Positions 10,430 to 23,239 are shown, counted from the first letter of the stretch. The stretch is DNA of 64,000 nt from Balanoglossus misakiensis (GCA_040954595.2 CM082588.2:11346001-11410000), one strand, 5' to 3'. The notes: generated by a model not told the origin, from the letters alone. Numbers and translations are program-made.

Positions 10430-11280
10430 GATAGTGTTAGTACCTCTATTCCAAAAAAGCATGCTGTGAGTGTGCGTGTGATTGTGATCAATATCGTAGT
10501 TTCAAAATTTGCAGTGTGCCAGTTCAACACATAGCATAACAATGGTAAAGCACATGTGTGAATTTCGTGAAATTGGGGAGTGTATCTTACACGGCCATGG
10601 CTATCACATTTGCACATGATGGCTTACATTAAAATGTGTTGTCTATCACGGTTATTTAAATAACATAAAACATCTGATATCTACAGAAACAGTACTATTA
10701 TAGTGGAAAACATGACAAAAATATTCAAGTAGTATATCACTCACATTTTGTGTTATGAAGACATGGCCAAACTGTTTGGGATACTTTTATCAAATGTTAT
10801 GTGATACTATATCAGCCTGTTTTGGGGATCTTGACAATGACATATATTAGACTTTTCATACACAGCATGAGGTAGAATTTTAGAAACGATTAGGTAATAA
10901 GACTGCATATCTCATAGGAAATAATCACTTTAGAAGTATTACGATAAAAAAAATCATTTCACTCTTATTGGGAGCATACATTTGTAAAACATACATACAG
11001 ACATGAATACAGACATAGAGAGATCAAGGTGTATACGATTTTCAGTGGGGGAGGGGGTCCTCCTTAATTGCAAACTACTATGTAATGGTAATTTCTCTTT
11101 TATAATAACAATTTTTGAGGTATACGGAAAAAATATCTAACAAAATAAACAAAAAAACTAATTCAGCTATGATTTGATTCAATTATCATTCTAAAGAAGC
11201 ACATATCATTAACTCACAACTAAACTTTTAAAGTGATCAACCATGCACTTTCTGAGAATTTTTTTTATGCCCCCAAAATA
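10430..11280. other. Left-arm-specific stretch, no gene seen
   Basis: This block has no clear partner in the right arm, where 33600-33960 joins the flanking segments more directly. It is AT-rich with no credible ORF. Confidence 0.4.
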
Positions 11281-11284
11281 CAAT

Positions 11285-12690
11285 TTTTTCATTTTCAGAA
11301 CATTTATGATATATCACAGTAAAAAAATCCCCTGGAAACTGCAAAACCAAAAATTGCTAAGCAATCAAACAAAAATGGCAAAAATTGTCCACAAAAACTA
11401 TATTGACACTTCCATCATAGGATTTGTTAAAATGTCGTGATAACACACCTAGGAACCTGCAAACCAAATTTCAAAGAACTGTGAGTAGAGGTTTTTGAGT
11501 ATTTGACCAAAATCACCCCAAAAATATACTTCAAACCAGATATTAACTGAATATGCTCACGTGCAGTACTGTGATTGGTTGACAGAATAACAAGATTAGA
11601 AAAACCAGTGTTAAACCAATTTGGTTTATAGTGTATATGGTGTAAGGGTTGTGTGTTGCACCATTGTGAAATGTAAACATGTTTGTGGAATTGTTGCCTT
11701 GTCAATTTTTGTAAGGGGTTATGAGTCATGTACCCCATCCTGAACTGCATAAAAAGATAAGTCTATGGAATTCTAAAACTCGTTGATCAAAAATGGCAAG
11801 AAATATACCAAAAAGTATGAATATTTCACCAGATTTCAACAAATCTGATTTCTGTTCATGCCTAAGAACCTCTTTAACAAGTTTCAATAAGGAAGACATT
11901 TGGCAAACAACAGGTAATTCAGACAAATCTGACTGATATCACATATATGAATTCCCATTCAAAGTTTCCAATCAATTGGACTTGTGGTTTTACTGAAGAC
12001 TATTTGGCCAAACCCTGCAGAATTCCCAAAAAATACAGTTAGGCAAATTTCTTTACAATTTGATCATATCTGACTGAGATCACCCCTAGAAACCCAAATA
12101 CAAAGTATCAAAACAATTGCACTTACAGTTTCACAGGATTTGATTTTTTGACAAAAACAGGAAATATTGCCCAAAAATGCATTTTTGCAAATTTCACCAC
12201 CGTTTGCACAAATGTGATTCAGGTAAGCCCTATGAACCTCCATACCAAGTTTCCAATCAATTGGACATGTAATTTCAGAGAAGAAATTTTTTTAACAAAA
12301 CTACAGAAAATTCTCCCAAAAATTCATAAAAAATAGCAAACGCCAGATACTGACTCCACCTGAACAAAATCATACGAGGTCTTCCCATAGTACTTGCACA
12401 CCAATGCACGCCAATTTTTAACTGAATCTGATCCGCTGTTATTAAGTTTTTCAATTTTGACTATTTGAACATTTTTCGAGTTATTAATACCAGTATGCAT
12501 TTTTTCGTAATAACAATTTCTATGTACACACTAAATATCAGTAGTTTCAAGTTTTTGATGTTGATGGACATACACATACATACATCAATACATTTAGACG
12601 AAACTGATCCATTCGCAAAATACATAATTCTGTATGAGGCACACATACAGACATACATAGACGACGGACACCAACTTATGCTATAAGCTG
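11285..12690. repeat. Degenerate tandem tract with unit of about 140-145 bp
   Basis: Similar phrases return at this spacing: CCAATCAATTGGACTTGTGG near 11968, AACAATTGCACTTACAGTTTC near 12110 and CCAATCAATTGGACATGTAA near 12255, each followed by a TTTGACCAAAA or ACAAAAA block. Related units occur at 16560-17420, 22860-23050, 29940-30120 and 33280-33600. No coding capacity. Confidence 0.5.
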
Positions 12691-13795
12691 ACATTGATAT
12701 ACATGTTAGCCAAAAACCAAAATCAACCTCAAAATAGACATTAAAATATATTGCACCACCATGAGAAGACAAATTCATTCTTCGACAAATTTTCTGGGGC
12801 GTCATTGATATAGCATGGCATATTGTCAAAGTACGTAGTCTCTGCGATAAGATTCCATACACACAAAATGGTAACCTTGGAAGTCCAGCTGACGTAGTTA
12901 TGCAATGGCGTCTCGTGTATTCCGTCGCCAAAAAATCATCGTAAAATTGATAGTCGGGGTCACAATTCAAGACGACTTTCTCTAAATTCTTTATGAATGG
13001 ATTAAATCGAAATCGAAATGTTGACGTATGACGTACGGAATGAGATCTGAACAGACATTCAATGTTATCATTCTCGCTTGATCACATATTGGGTAAGCCA
13101 TCTAGCAATCGCTATATAGTATTGGCGATAACAGACTGTCTATAAACTCACAAAACGGATTTAACTGTTGAGTGTGATCAACCGCCACGTTGTTTTTCTC
13201 TGAACAATAGACAAATAGAAAGCCTGGTGACATTTTGAGATTGACTGCGTGAGGACCACAATATGCGTGAATCATTTACGGTTTGTCTTGATGAATGGGT
13301 CACGTCATAGTCATAACGCGGATTCGGCTGCACGCCAACTATCCGCCATATTGTCTCCACTAACTTACTCGTAAGTAGTTTCAAACTTCATTTGAAAAGA
13401 GTATTCGTCTGACGGTCCTGTAGATTAACAATTTACGCTCTATGAAGCAACTAAACAACGTTAGCTTCCTTTTGGATTCACGTAGGGAAGTTATTCGTAA
13501 CGACGGGTACATCGTCTGAGCATGGACAGAACAACGGCAATATCGCCAGGAATGTCTCATTTCACAGCGCCCTCAAACAGTCGATCTCCTCAAACTATCG
13601 TTTCCACTGGTCATATATGCGACATTAACGAAAGCTCACATAGACAACCATGTAATAGAAAAATTAAAACTTAAATAACTTCATTAATATCAAAGCCACA
13701 CCCACCAAAACCTTTTCAGTTCTTGCCATATGATATCTGAACCTGTGTACTAAATTTGGTTGAAATCGGTTCAGCGGTTCTTGAGATATCGGGTA
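12691..13795. other. Left-arm-specific stretch, no supported gene
   Basis: Sequence of mixed composition absent from the right arm. It includes CTATCCGCCATATTG near 13340, similar to short GCCAT-containing promoter-type motifs elsewhere, but no convincing exon. Confidence 0.35.
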
Positions 13796-13805
13796 TACAG
13801 ACAGA

Positions 13806-13845
13806 CACACACACACACATACATACATACACACACACACACAGA
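13806..13845. repeat. (CA)n/(CATA)n microsatellite
   Basis: ACACACACACATACATACAT followed by more CA repeats; a simple repeat at the end of a dispersed repeat copy. Confidence 0.9.
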
Positions 13846-14649
13846 CATCGCTAAACCATAAGCTCATGTGATTTTCACGTGAGCTAAAAATGAAAAAAAT
13901 CCATGAGGTCTCAAAATGAATACACAACAATTTCTAAAGCAATTTGACCAGTTTCCACCAATTTCACATTGGTCCCAGTGGTAGATAGACATATACGAAA
14001 TGGGAACCAAAGAATAAAACACATTTCAAAGATTTAACACATCTTTTTCCTCAAGAGTGTTTTTCAAATCTTCTCCACATCCTTCAAAATCGCCACCATA
14101 AAGCCATATTACTTGTAGTGCTTATGTTTGTCATATCTAGGTGATGCATACCACCAGAGATGTGTACCCTTTGTATAGAGGCAGATTAAACAGGTGTGGT
14201 ACCTGTTAAATATCTGACTTCTTTAAATTACAGCCACAATCGTCTGTCAACAAGATGTTCATGTAGATGTATACCTAGCAGTAAGCTTATTTAGATTGAC
14301 AAATCTTAGATGAAAATAATGAAAAAGTGGCACAACCCTTAGGGCTTTAACTAGCAGCTTTATGCCAGATGAGTTCGAGTCTAACGATGTAATGTTGACA
14401 TTAAGGTTTCATTGAAATAACTTGGGAACCTCTCTACTATTTGAAGCACCAAAGCTGTGAAAAACTTCCTTCTTTCCCTGAGTTTTTTATGAATATGTTC
14501 TAATCTGGGACAAAAATTTGTTGCCAAGTGTCTTGACCCCTTTACCAAATGTCAGGGACCGGATTTTTTTCAGCAAAATTTCAAATAACCTTGGCTGATT
14601 TTTTACCTACTTTCACATATTGGGTAGCATGAAACAAAGTATGGCTTCC

Positions 14650-15860
14650 AGAAGGGTTATAGATACAGTGTTTTGTAATAACAAGAATTAACATGAAACT
14701 ATAATTTCATGGTTATTTAGGACCGCCTTAATCTATGGTAACGTCATTAAATATTTGCATATCTAATTGTAGGCTATCCAGTGGAGGGAGAAACCTAAAC
14801 ATGGACAACATTGGGGTCAAAATTGTTTGACAGAACTTTGGGTGACTTTGGGTAAACCTTGACCAACATTACTATATCTTGGCATCCAGAGCAGATGCAA
14901 CCTTGACACTTGGAGTGATGGAAATGCATAACGGAGTATTATGTCTCAGCTAGTCACAGTGCTTTTGCTGTGTTTTATGTCTTTTATTTAGCCACATGAG
15001 ATGTTTTTTATTACACATTGGCTGTGTTTGCCAGTACTTTTTAGCTGGTCACACTGCCTTAAGACAATGTATTCTCAAAATACCATGCAATCATTATGAA
15101 GCATATACAGCAGACAAAGTTATGGTATGACTGAACTTGCCCTTCTTTGTGACTAAAGCATGACCGGCCTGTCTTAGGTGGCCCCTACCTAGGGGCTTTA
15201 CCCGTCATTGGCTCACAGTCTGAGAAATCAGCTCTGCAGGGAAGTTAACGATGTAACCCACCATTAAAGCTTGGATTTCCGCTTTTTGTATCTGATGCCT
15301 GGCTGAGGCCTTCTTAGGATCTACCCAACGCTGAGTAGGCTATCCCGTCATTGGCACACAGTCTCAGGGAGGGAGTCAAAAGTTCAGTATACCAGCAAAG
15401 CCTTTATATTGTCCATTCTTTTTAAGAGAAGGCTGGCTGCTGTAGAAAAATGTTGATCTCAAATTTATCATGTCCAAAAAAGGCAGACTTCCAGCCCTAT
15501 TGGTTAGGCTGGCATTAGGTATGTACATAATTAATGAGGCAAGACATAATATTCCATTACATAGTTCCATCACTCCAAGTGTCAAGGATGTATCTGTGCC
15601 GGATGCCAAGATATAGGAATGTAGGTCAAAGTTTACCCAAGATCACCCAAAAGTTTGTCAAAAGATTTTGACCCCAGAGTTGTCCATGTCCAGGTTACCA
15701 CATCCACTAGAATAACATATGCACATATTTAATGAGGTTACCATAGCTCAAGGGGGTCTTTAATTAACCATCAACATTTAGTTTCATATTAATGCATGTT
15801 AATATAATACACTGTATCTATAACCCTACTGGTAAGCCTAGAATTAGGTACATGCGAAAG
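14650..15860. mobile_element. Nested inverted-repeat element (left-arm copy)
   Basis: The two ends of this segment are reverse complements over roughly 350 bases. For example TTGGCATCCAGAGCAGATGC near 14880 matches the complement of GCCGGATGCCAAGATATAGG near 15600, and CTTGACACTTGGAGTGATGG pairs with CCATCACTCCAAGTGTCAAG. The whole segment recurs, inverted, at 31410-32620 in the right arm, so it was present before the large duplication. No transposase frame; a foldback or long-TIR non-autonomous element. Confidence 0.6.
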
Positions 15861-17359
15861 TTTTTGACAAGATAGATAAGTTGTAAAATATGTACATGAA
15901 CCTGACAATTGACTTAAAATAACATAAGGCAGACTTGATACTTATCGGAGATAGATACTAATAACAACAGACTAGTGATGTTAATTACACCGGGAATGTT
16001 TGTCTTATTATAGCTACATGTAAAAGACTGCTTGAGGTAATGTAATTAAAGTGACCACTTGCGATTCACCTTCAAAGTGCTATGCAAGTCTATGGTACAT
16101 TGTTTTTCCAATGATTGGACAAAGGATATTCATAATGTGTAATTAAGGCTGGATAGCATTTTCAATGTAATAAGCCCTGCCTTCACTATAATCTTACGCC
16201 AAATCAACATTGTTCAGTTTATGTTAATAACTTCACTAAGGGACACTTGTTACATCAAATTTCCCAGCAAGGGGTGTCAGATTATTGGGCAAGTGGCATG
16301 CATGACACTAGACGATACTTTTGGAAGCAAAGCGGACAGAACACGGCTGGATATAGACTAGGTAATCGAATGTGACCATGAACTGTACCACAGACTCTGT
16401 ATTGTATGTTTCTGAAGAATCCCATTTAACCCAGACATCAACATACTTCAACCTTGTAAGAAGTAGAACATACATGATTTACTAGTAAATATTTGCTAGG
16501 TTATTACACACTTTGGATTACACAAAAATAGGTGTGTACACCGCTGTGACATTGCCAAGCAGATATGACCTACCAGGTAACCTAATACAATTTCACAGGA
16601 ATCGGAGTATTTTCAGTGAAAACAACATTTCTTCAACAATGACAAAAACTGCCTCAACCACAAAAATTCAGATATCAACAAATCCAACAATATCTCACTT
16701 CAATCACCACAAGGAACATGCCTACCAAAATTGAAAGCAATCTGACATGCGGTTTCAAAGAATACAAATTGCAAAAATTGCCTCAAGACCACAAATATGC
16801 AAATTTCACCAAAATGATATACAACATTACTTGGGTTACCTCATGGAACAAGCAAACCAAAATTTAAATGCAACCTGACCTGACATGGAGTTTCAGAGAA
16901 AATGATTTTTGACCAAAAATGACAAAATTATATTTCCCAAAAATTACAAATTTTGCCACAATTTAAACAATACTAACAAAGATTACCTATAGGAAATAGC
17001 ATACTAAATTCTAGATACAATTCACGATATTAGCTGAAAGTATATCAGGCGTGACATAAGCTACATGCATACAAATGTTCAAAGCAATCTGACCAGTTGT
17101 TGAGTTTCTGAGTTTTGATCAATTTCACATTGCTCCAGGTAATTAGCATATTTCATTTGAACAGGCGTGCCTGCATCTAAAAACCCAATATCAAGACTTA
17201 CCACACAGACTCTGTATTGTATGTTTCTGGAGTAATCAAATAAAACCTATCATGAAAATACTTCAACCTTCTTAATATGAACAAAATCCTATTTACAGGC
17301 TGGCCTGCATCTACACACCAAACATCAAGGGGATACGCGAAGGGGTTTTCAAGTTTTTG

Positions 17360-17405
17360 ATGTGGACAGACATACATACATCCATACATACTACATACAC
17401 ACATA
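17360..17405. repeat. (CATA)n microsatellite
   Basis: Short run of ACATACATACATCC and relatives inside a dispersed repeat; inverse partner of the (TATG)n tract at 29812-29880. Confidence 0.8.
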
Positions 17406-17639
17406 CAGAGGCAACTGACTGGTCAGAAGGCATGAGTAAAAATGCAGGAAATCAATGTTGTGACACTGGTAGTAGGCCTTAATGTATACAATATCAAGAC
17501 AGTTTATTTAACATGAAGTTTGATATGTTCATAATCATTCAGAGCTAAGCATATTTTGAAATTGTAAAATTAATATCAATCACATGAAAACTGACAGCAT
17601 GCTTTCATTTGGAAATTTAGGTATTGTAATTAACACTAA

Positions 17640-18380
17640 CAGTCATGAAACTATTGAATCGTCAATAAAATCATACAGTAGAAATTAATGGGTTTTCTAT
17701 TTATATGCGATGTGAAAATGCAACTTGTGGTCCTTCGGCCAGTAAGAGGCATCAGATAATATTGTAAGACCCAGTTGCCAAATTGATTAGACCTACATGT
17801 ATGCGCTATGTGAAGCGCAAGTTATGGCAACTGAATTCACAGGACACTGAAGAAAGTGGAATCACTCAAGGTACATATGTATACATGTAGGCTAACAATC
17901 ACAACACAGAGAATAGTTCTCCATATTCATTTTTAATACGATAAGATTCACTGAATTGGCGCATCTATGGGCAGGCAAGGTTAGTTCCAACTCAGTTTGC
18001 AAATCAGGCCCATGTATCTTGTTCCCTGAGACTGTCTGCTTCTAATAATAGCTGTAAGAACATAATCGTTGACCGAACGGTTGGTTCAATTTTGCAACAT
18101 TTTATGATTTCAAGCTGTGCAATATTTGCAACTCAGTTTCAACTTTGGTTGGAGGGATGATGATGAAGCAATTTCACTGACAAAATAACACTACTAACTG
18201 ACGTCAATATTTGTTCAAAGTTAAATGCATTGCCATCAGAAAAATGTATACGAAAAGTTTCGTATGTGAATAATAACACTTTTTCGCATAACTGCAAACC
18301 CTGTCACAGTTGTGAAATTCTAAGAAAATTCATTCATTAGGTAGAATTCGTGCTTTATGAATTCTTAAACAAACTTAGTC
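17640..18380 (-). repeat. Dispersed repeat R1, inverted copy
   Basis: A repeat marked by GCATCAGATAAT, CACAACTTGCG-like blocks, TTTTGCAACATTTTATGATT and CAACTTTGGTTGGAGGGATG. It occurs at 9905-10430 (plus), here (minus), 28390-29170 (plus) and 33900-34640 (minus), so each arm holds two copies facing each other. Confidence 0.7.
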
Positions 18381-19139
18381 ATGAAACCTAAATGGTTACC
18401 TTACACATGTGGAGGCTCGACTTCTGTGATATGATAGTCTTCAATTAATGTGTATGTGATTCCATACAAATCCATATGATTACCTGAACGTACAAAATAA
18501 ATTAAAAATAAATACATAAATTAAAAATAAATAAGTATCTCATACATATGCATAAGTGCTTGTGAGAAATATATCATATATCTAAATAAACCTGTCATTT
18601 ATTGACCTCATTTTCCCAGTAAACCAAAGGACTAAATTGCACTTTAATATTACAGCTTCATTTCAATGCAACAGGTACACTACATCATAAGGGAACAAAT
18701 ATGCCAGCTCAACATTTATATAAACAGTGTCAAAATATAAGTGGCTACAAAAGCTTGTGTCCCTTCAATCCATCCTCCCACTCAGGTCAAACGTGTTACA
18801 TATTAAAATTGCAATGTACATACAATACATTTAGTCTTTTGTAAATTCAGACTGAGAAAATATGACTGATAAACATTATCTGGCACATGTTGGTGAATGG
18901 CTGGCGTTGATGTTGTGGGTTGAAATCCGAACTATGATTATCGCGGGTACAAATCACATTTATTTTCTCAGAGACAACACGTTTGCAACTTCGGGACAGA
19001 AAGGTGAAAACGAACGTCATTAGTTCTTGGGAAAAAACTCTGAAATCAATTTCGGTGAGGTCAAATGTGTTCCAAAGGCAAACCGTTTCTGGTAAACAAA
19101 TCAATGGCAAATAGTTACTTCGGCGACTTACCAATCAAT

Positions 19140-19335
19140 CAACATGGCTGCCAAATCGTTCGATATCCCGGTTTCATCTCGCGATCATTCTATCTTCCGA
19201 TATGGCGTTGCTTGGTTAAATTCGTCTCTTCTTTGCCGACATAGTCGGGCGACAACGGTCCAGAAGCATATACAGCGACGCCATCTTGTTTACAATGTGA
19301 AGTATCAACTGCGCATGCTCAATGGTTGTTGATTG
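19140..19335 (-). promoter_or_regulatory. Promoter-like block at left inner arm edge
   Basis: Contains GACGCCATCTTGTTTACAA, the complement of a YY1-type AAGATGGCG start element, and CTGCGCATGCTCA, close to the NRF1 consensus GCGCATGCGC. Both are common in CpG-type metazoan promoters. The same pair occurs at 27685-27725 in the opposite arm. A 62-codon frame (19144-19332) overlaps but lacks other support. Motif identity is seen; promoter activity is inferred. Confidence 0.35.
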
Positions 19336-20479
19336 GAAAGTGGGCAGAGCCTGCAAGATCCAGGGTTCGCTTGACCGGCCAAACACGATTATTCTCCCTG
19401 GACCAAATCATTTAAGCGTCAGGCGTAATACATCACATAATTGACTGGAAAACTAAACAGTCTTCCACCTATATATCAACACAGTTTATTAAACCTGCAC
19501 CCGCGCAAATATTTACAAGTATATGATTAAAATTGATCAAATCATTAATCGCACGGTTACAGCTGTCATAGTTTCTAATAATATTATTCACTGGTAGCGC
19601 TGACATACCATGTTGAAACTTGTCGCGGAAAACAAGATAATTGATCTTACGGTGTCATTTGTTTTTAAAAAGTGCTTAATAACTATTGATCCCATTGATA
19701 TAGTTTTCCATATTGATATATTTTTCGCAAATTTTGACTGCTTGGGCTACTAATAGCATGGTGATCACAATGGATTTACCACCTCCCAGCTGCGTTATAA
19801 AAGAATGCCTATTCTGTGGACACTAGCCTCATCGAAGACCGAACGTGTTCATCGATGTTTCCATTCATGACGAACTCCAATGCAGGCGTCGCAGTCATTC
19901 TGGCTTTCACGCTGGGGCACCTCTGGTGACAGCAATTCCCAACAAGTTGCGGGTAAGTAATCACACAACCTATATGAGTGAAAGTTTCTTGTCATTTTCG
20001 CAACGTCAAGGTTGATATTCTCTTCTTGGATCGAAAATGTGTGACACAACAAATGAATCTGCGTGGCAGGGTCGGCTGTGTCTTTTGCTTCGAGGCATAG
20101 TCGTCAGACACACATCCCTAAGACGCGAAGCCAGCTTATCCTTTGATCAAATGGCAGCGCTATTCTAAATATTTTACAGCATGCCGTAAAGGACAAACAC
20201 GTGCCGCTGGAAGAGGCCAACACTCAGCAGAGACGGCAATATGTTAACGGAGGTGAGCCCCAACAATAAATTAATATTGTTCCTTTTATTTAGAAAACGC
20301 CGCATAATTAGCCAACCAATCATGGTTATGAGAAACCTCCAAAATACAATGTATCGATATTTACTGCATCTGTTCATACTTCGCCCGCGCTTTAAAAACC
20401 CTATAGCTGCTAAAATTGGCATATTTTTTCCAGAGTAAAATACTTCATATGTATATTCCCTATTCCCTAAAATCTTCAC
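19336..20479. other. Centre of inverted duplication, no gene seen
   Basis: Unique sequence within the window. Short ORFs on both strands (for example 19849-20052 and 20174-20479, minus) show no recognisable domain and overlap opposite-strand frames. Confidence 0.4.
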
Positions 20480-20770
20480 CCGTGACCATTAAGCCATATT
20501 ACTTGCATTTGCATTGGTTTGTCATCACTTGGCGTCGCATTTCACGATAGCTGCTTAGCTGCTATTGTTTGTATGAAGGCTTATTAAATCGGTGAGGCAC
20601 CGTTTTAATACATAGCATGTTCCAATTGCAACATGCAGTCACAATCGGGCATCGATAAGATGTTTATGTATACCTATCAGTAAGCTTATTTTGATGAACC
20701 AATTTAAGTTGGAAAATAAAATCATGAAAATAATGCAAAAAGTGGCAGCTTTGGAGGCTTTAAACTACAG
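20480..20770 (+). repeat. Intron-like segment repeated from 14090-14350
   Basis: Similar in order to 14090-14350 in direct orientation: AAGCCATATTACTTG, the GGTTTGTCAT block, CATGAAAATAATG and AAAAAGTGGCA. It ends in TTTAAACTACAG, the acceptor of the pentraxin-like exon. The related left-arm copy is followed by unrelated sequence instead of an exon. Confidence 0.5.
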
Positions 20771-20944
20771 TTCTCCCAAATTGTCTTGACTAAATGACAT
20801 ACATGTGGTCAAAAGTTCTGACTGCAGAAGAGGTTGCAGCTGTGGCGGGGGACTGTTCAATTGGAGGAAATATATTTACATGGAATAAAGACAATATTGA
20901 AATGGCAGCAGAAATAGTTCCTACTGAAAAGAATGCTATCTGCA
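20771..20944 (+). pseudogene. Pentraxin-like terminal exon with in-frame stop
   Basis: A 174-base exon lies between CTTTAAACTACAG and a GTGAGT donor, with phase 1 at both ends, the symmetrical pattern typical of shuffled extracellular modules. The frame encodes MTYMWSKVLTAEEVAAVAGD, then C-SIGGNIFTWN and ending NAIC. This matches the C-terminal part of pentraxin/LamG-type domains: the 'W-x-x-V-L-T/S-x-x-E/Q-V' helix, the Cys, and the 'G-N-V/I-x-x-W' strand, as in SVEP1-like modular matrix proteins. A TAA (20791-20793) immediately before MTYMW interrupts the frame, so the exon is dead or the base is an error. Neighbouring exons of such a gene are not visible. Confidence 0.5.
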
Positions 20945-21027
20945 GTGAGTATCACGACTTTAAAATGAAAGATTTTGCAAATTTAAAAAAAATATTGAGT
21001 GTTTTGACATGCGTCAGTGGTCAGTAA

Positions 21028-21483
21028 CACACAAGCTGCATGATAAGAGGGTCACGAGAAATTGTAAGCCGCAATGTATAATGGATTAACTCCATGACCT
21101 ATGCGACCTACGAACTGTGACGTACAGAATTTATTTCTACGTGTAATGCGGTCAGCGGCAGTGAGCCACAGACCGCATTGCGAGAGCAGTGAGAATTCAC
21201 CACAATGCAAACTTTCTGAACGTAGGTTGATCTTCGAATGAAATATTACCTTGTCACCAGTTTTCCACATGGCTACACTGTAAAATTGGGTGACGTGTTC
21301 GTTCACAAGTGGAATAATTGTGAGTAGTAATAAAGCACACGAAGTTAAGCAACGAGCACTTTTTGAAATGCGCGCAGATGATCCCAGTTTAGCAAATTCA
21401 GGCCATTGCGTGCATGCAAAAAAAATAATATTGTACCGGGGGTGAGCCTACTTTCTTTCCATACAGATACACGTATATGTTGG
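21028..21483. other. No gene seen
   Basis: Sequence downstream of the pentraxin-like exon; no further module or splice-bounded exon was recognised. Confidence 0.4.
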
Positions 21484-22286
21484 TTAAGATGGGTCCCTAG
21501 GATCTTTTTGCTCGTTGCTATGGGCCTTTATAGGACACTACACTCAATTTTGATCGAAACCGTTATGAACGTCCGACAAGGGGCTTGTAACTAGTTAAAA
21601 ATACGCACGATTGTGTGCACACCCCCTGTCCGAGTATGGTTACGGCAGCTACCGCCCGGCCATAGGCCGCCACGCTAATACGGCAAAGCAGCGGTCAGCG
21701 ATAGCGTGCGCGTCCTGTAACCACAGTAACTGGATCGAACGCTAAAAATCCAATGTTTTGTACACAGAGATTTTGTACCGTTCACGAAAATCCCTAAGGC
21801 TTTTTTCATAGACCACGTACGCCAGCCAAATTTGACCTGCTTGTTGAGAACGCACTTCCGCATAGTGTGACGGATCGTTTTTTCGGTTTTCGTCGTGCTA
21901 AGAAGCGATACCGGTGGAAGAGTGCGTCCAAAAACACCCAAAATCGATGACTTTTTCAGGTGTGGTACGGGTATGCTGAAATCGTAGGATACAACGATAA
22001 TATTTGAAAACAAAATCCGTCACGATCTTCCCTGGTTCAAGCAACTAATGAATACGCATCAAGTTCGTTTTTGAGGTCACGGAATAAAAAGCCTTAGGCT
22101 TTTGAAATTTGACCTAGCTAATTTGCATATCAATGGCGTCAGGGGGCGCGCGCTCACAATCGTGCAGATTTTCAACTAGTTACCAGCCCCTTGTTAGACT
22201 CTGAAAACGGCTTAGTCCAAATCGGGGTGTAATGTCCTATAAAGGCCCATAGCAACGCGCAAAAAGATCCCAGGGACCCATCTTAA
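21484..22286. mobile_element. Long-TIR element flanked by TTAA
   Basis: The ends are reverse complements over about 150 bases: TTAAGATGGGTCCCTAGGAT at the left, and ATCCCAGGGACCCATCTTAA at the right. The match continues through CTATGGGCCTTTATAGGACA, AAGGGGCT-GTAACTAGTT and GCACGATTGTG. Both termini show TTAA, as expected for TTAA-targeting superfamilies (piggyBac, Kolobok). The element is about 800 bp with no transposase frame, so it is non-autonomous. The middle is CG-rich around 21640-21720. Confidence 0.65.
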
Positions 22287-22740
22287 GGTATGTGACAAAC
22301 AGTTTTCATGTAACAGCCAGTGATGGTGACCATAAAACCAGCGCAGCTGATGCTTTCATCTACAATTTGCAACATGGACGTTTGTGTCTCTGCATGTGTC
22401 GTGCATGTTACTGCTGAACAAAAAAGATATGCGGGCACCACAGGCTGGCGAAAGCGGTGCTCACGTGCTCTGCAAGCTGATGTTGTCACTAAATTGGCAA
22501 AGTATTGTACACATGGAGGAGTTTCTTGAGCTGTCTGTTGTATAAATGTCGGTTGTGAGTACATTATTTTTTATTTTTTTTAAATAATTTTCAAAGCCCC
22601 TATGATTGAAGCATATTATTACGACTCATCCGTTCATCATTCATTCATTCATTCATTCATCCATTCAGTCAGTCACTGTACCAATTGAAGACGCCCTTGT
22701 GTAGGAGAATTTAGCTATGTACTGACTGTCTTTTCATTTT
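22287..22740. other. No supported gene; CATT microsatellite
   Basis: Contains a short (CATT)n run near 22637-22665. A 69-codon frame (22320-22529) overlaps an opposite-strand frame and has no known motif. Confidence 0.4.
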
Positions 22741-22796
22741 TAGGTCCCATTGGTATAGGCCTATATACCATGGGACCTTATGGGATGGGTTGCGTC

Positions 22797-22851
22797 TGTA
22801 TGGATGTATGTATGGATGTATGTATGTATGTATGTATGTATGTATGTATGT
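22797..22851. repeat. (TATG)n microsatellite
   Basis: Run of GTATGTATGTATGTATG with two GGATG variants at its left edge. Confidence 0.9.
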
Positions 22852-23239
22852 CCGTCCACATCAAAAACTTGAAAACCGCTGCGCGTATCACCTTGATATT
22901 TGGTGTGCAGATGCAGGCAGGGCTGTAGATGGGAGTTTGTCCAAACGAAGTTGCCAGGCCCAAAAATATGCAAATTAGCCAGTAATATGTGAAATTTATC
23001 AAAACTCTGAAAGTCAACAACTACTGGTCAGATTGCTTTAAAAATTGGTATGCATGTACCTTATGTCAACCTCACATCGACCTGTAAGTGTTAAGTTAAT
23101 ATCATGGATGTTTTAATTTTTATAAATTTTTTAGTCTTTTTATTAAATTTATACCTTTACTTATACCTCTATGGTTAAGCTATGTCCACGTCTTATTGTG
23201 GAATTCTGGTCTGTGCAATAGTCCTGTACAGTGACTGTC

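Larger units (their letters stand above)
7620..19335 (+). repeat. Left arm of giant inverted duplication
   Basis: Segments along this arm recur in reverse complement and reverse order at 27685-36350. Checkpoints: 7625-7770 with 36215-36345; 7790-7980 with 36000-36205; 8715-8925 with 34645-34845; 9905-10380 with 33965-34490; 11285-11545 with 33375-33600; 13930-14330 with 32865-33330; 14650-15860 with 31410-32620; 15900-16480 with 30760-31400; 17070-17480 with 29755-30100; 17700-18840 with 28015-29130; 18880-19335 with 27685-28000. This arm is about 3 kb longer because it carries extra blocks (9079-9899, 10430-11280, 11560-13900). The two arms differ by many substitutions and indels, so the event is not recent. 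No intact gene is seen in it. Confidence 0.85.

Noticed and set aside
11243-12336. Short frames in the left arm (65-107 codons)
   Set aside because: They lie in degenerate tandem repeats with low-complexity codons and are not kept in the right arm.
20794-21027. ATG at 20794 as the start of a 77-aa gene
   Set aside because: The domain-like sequence stops at a GTGAGT donor at 20945, and the ATG falls inside a pentraxin-type core after an in-frame stop; it is an internal Met of an exon.
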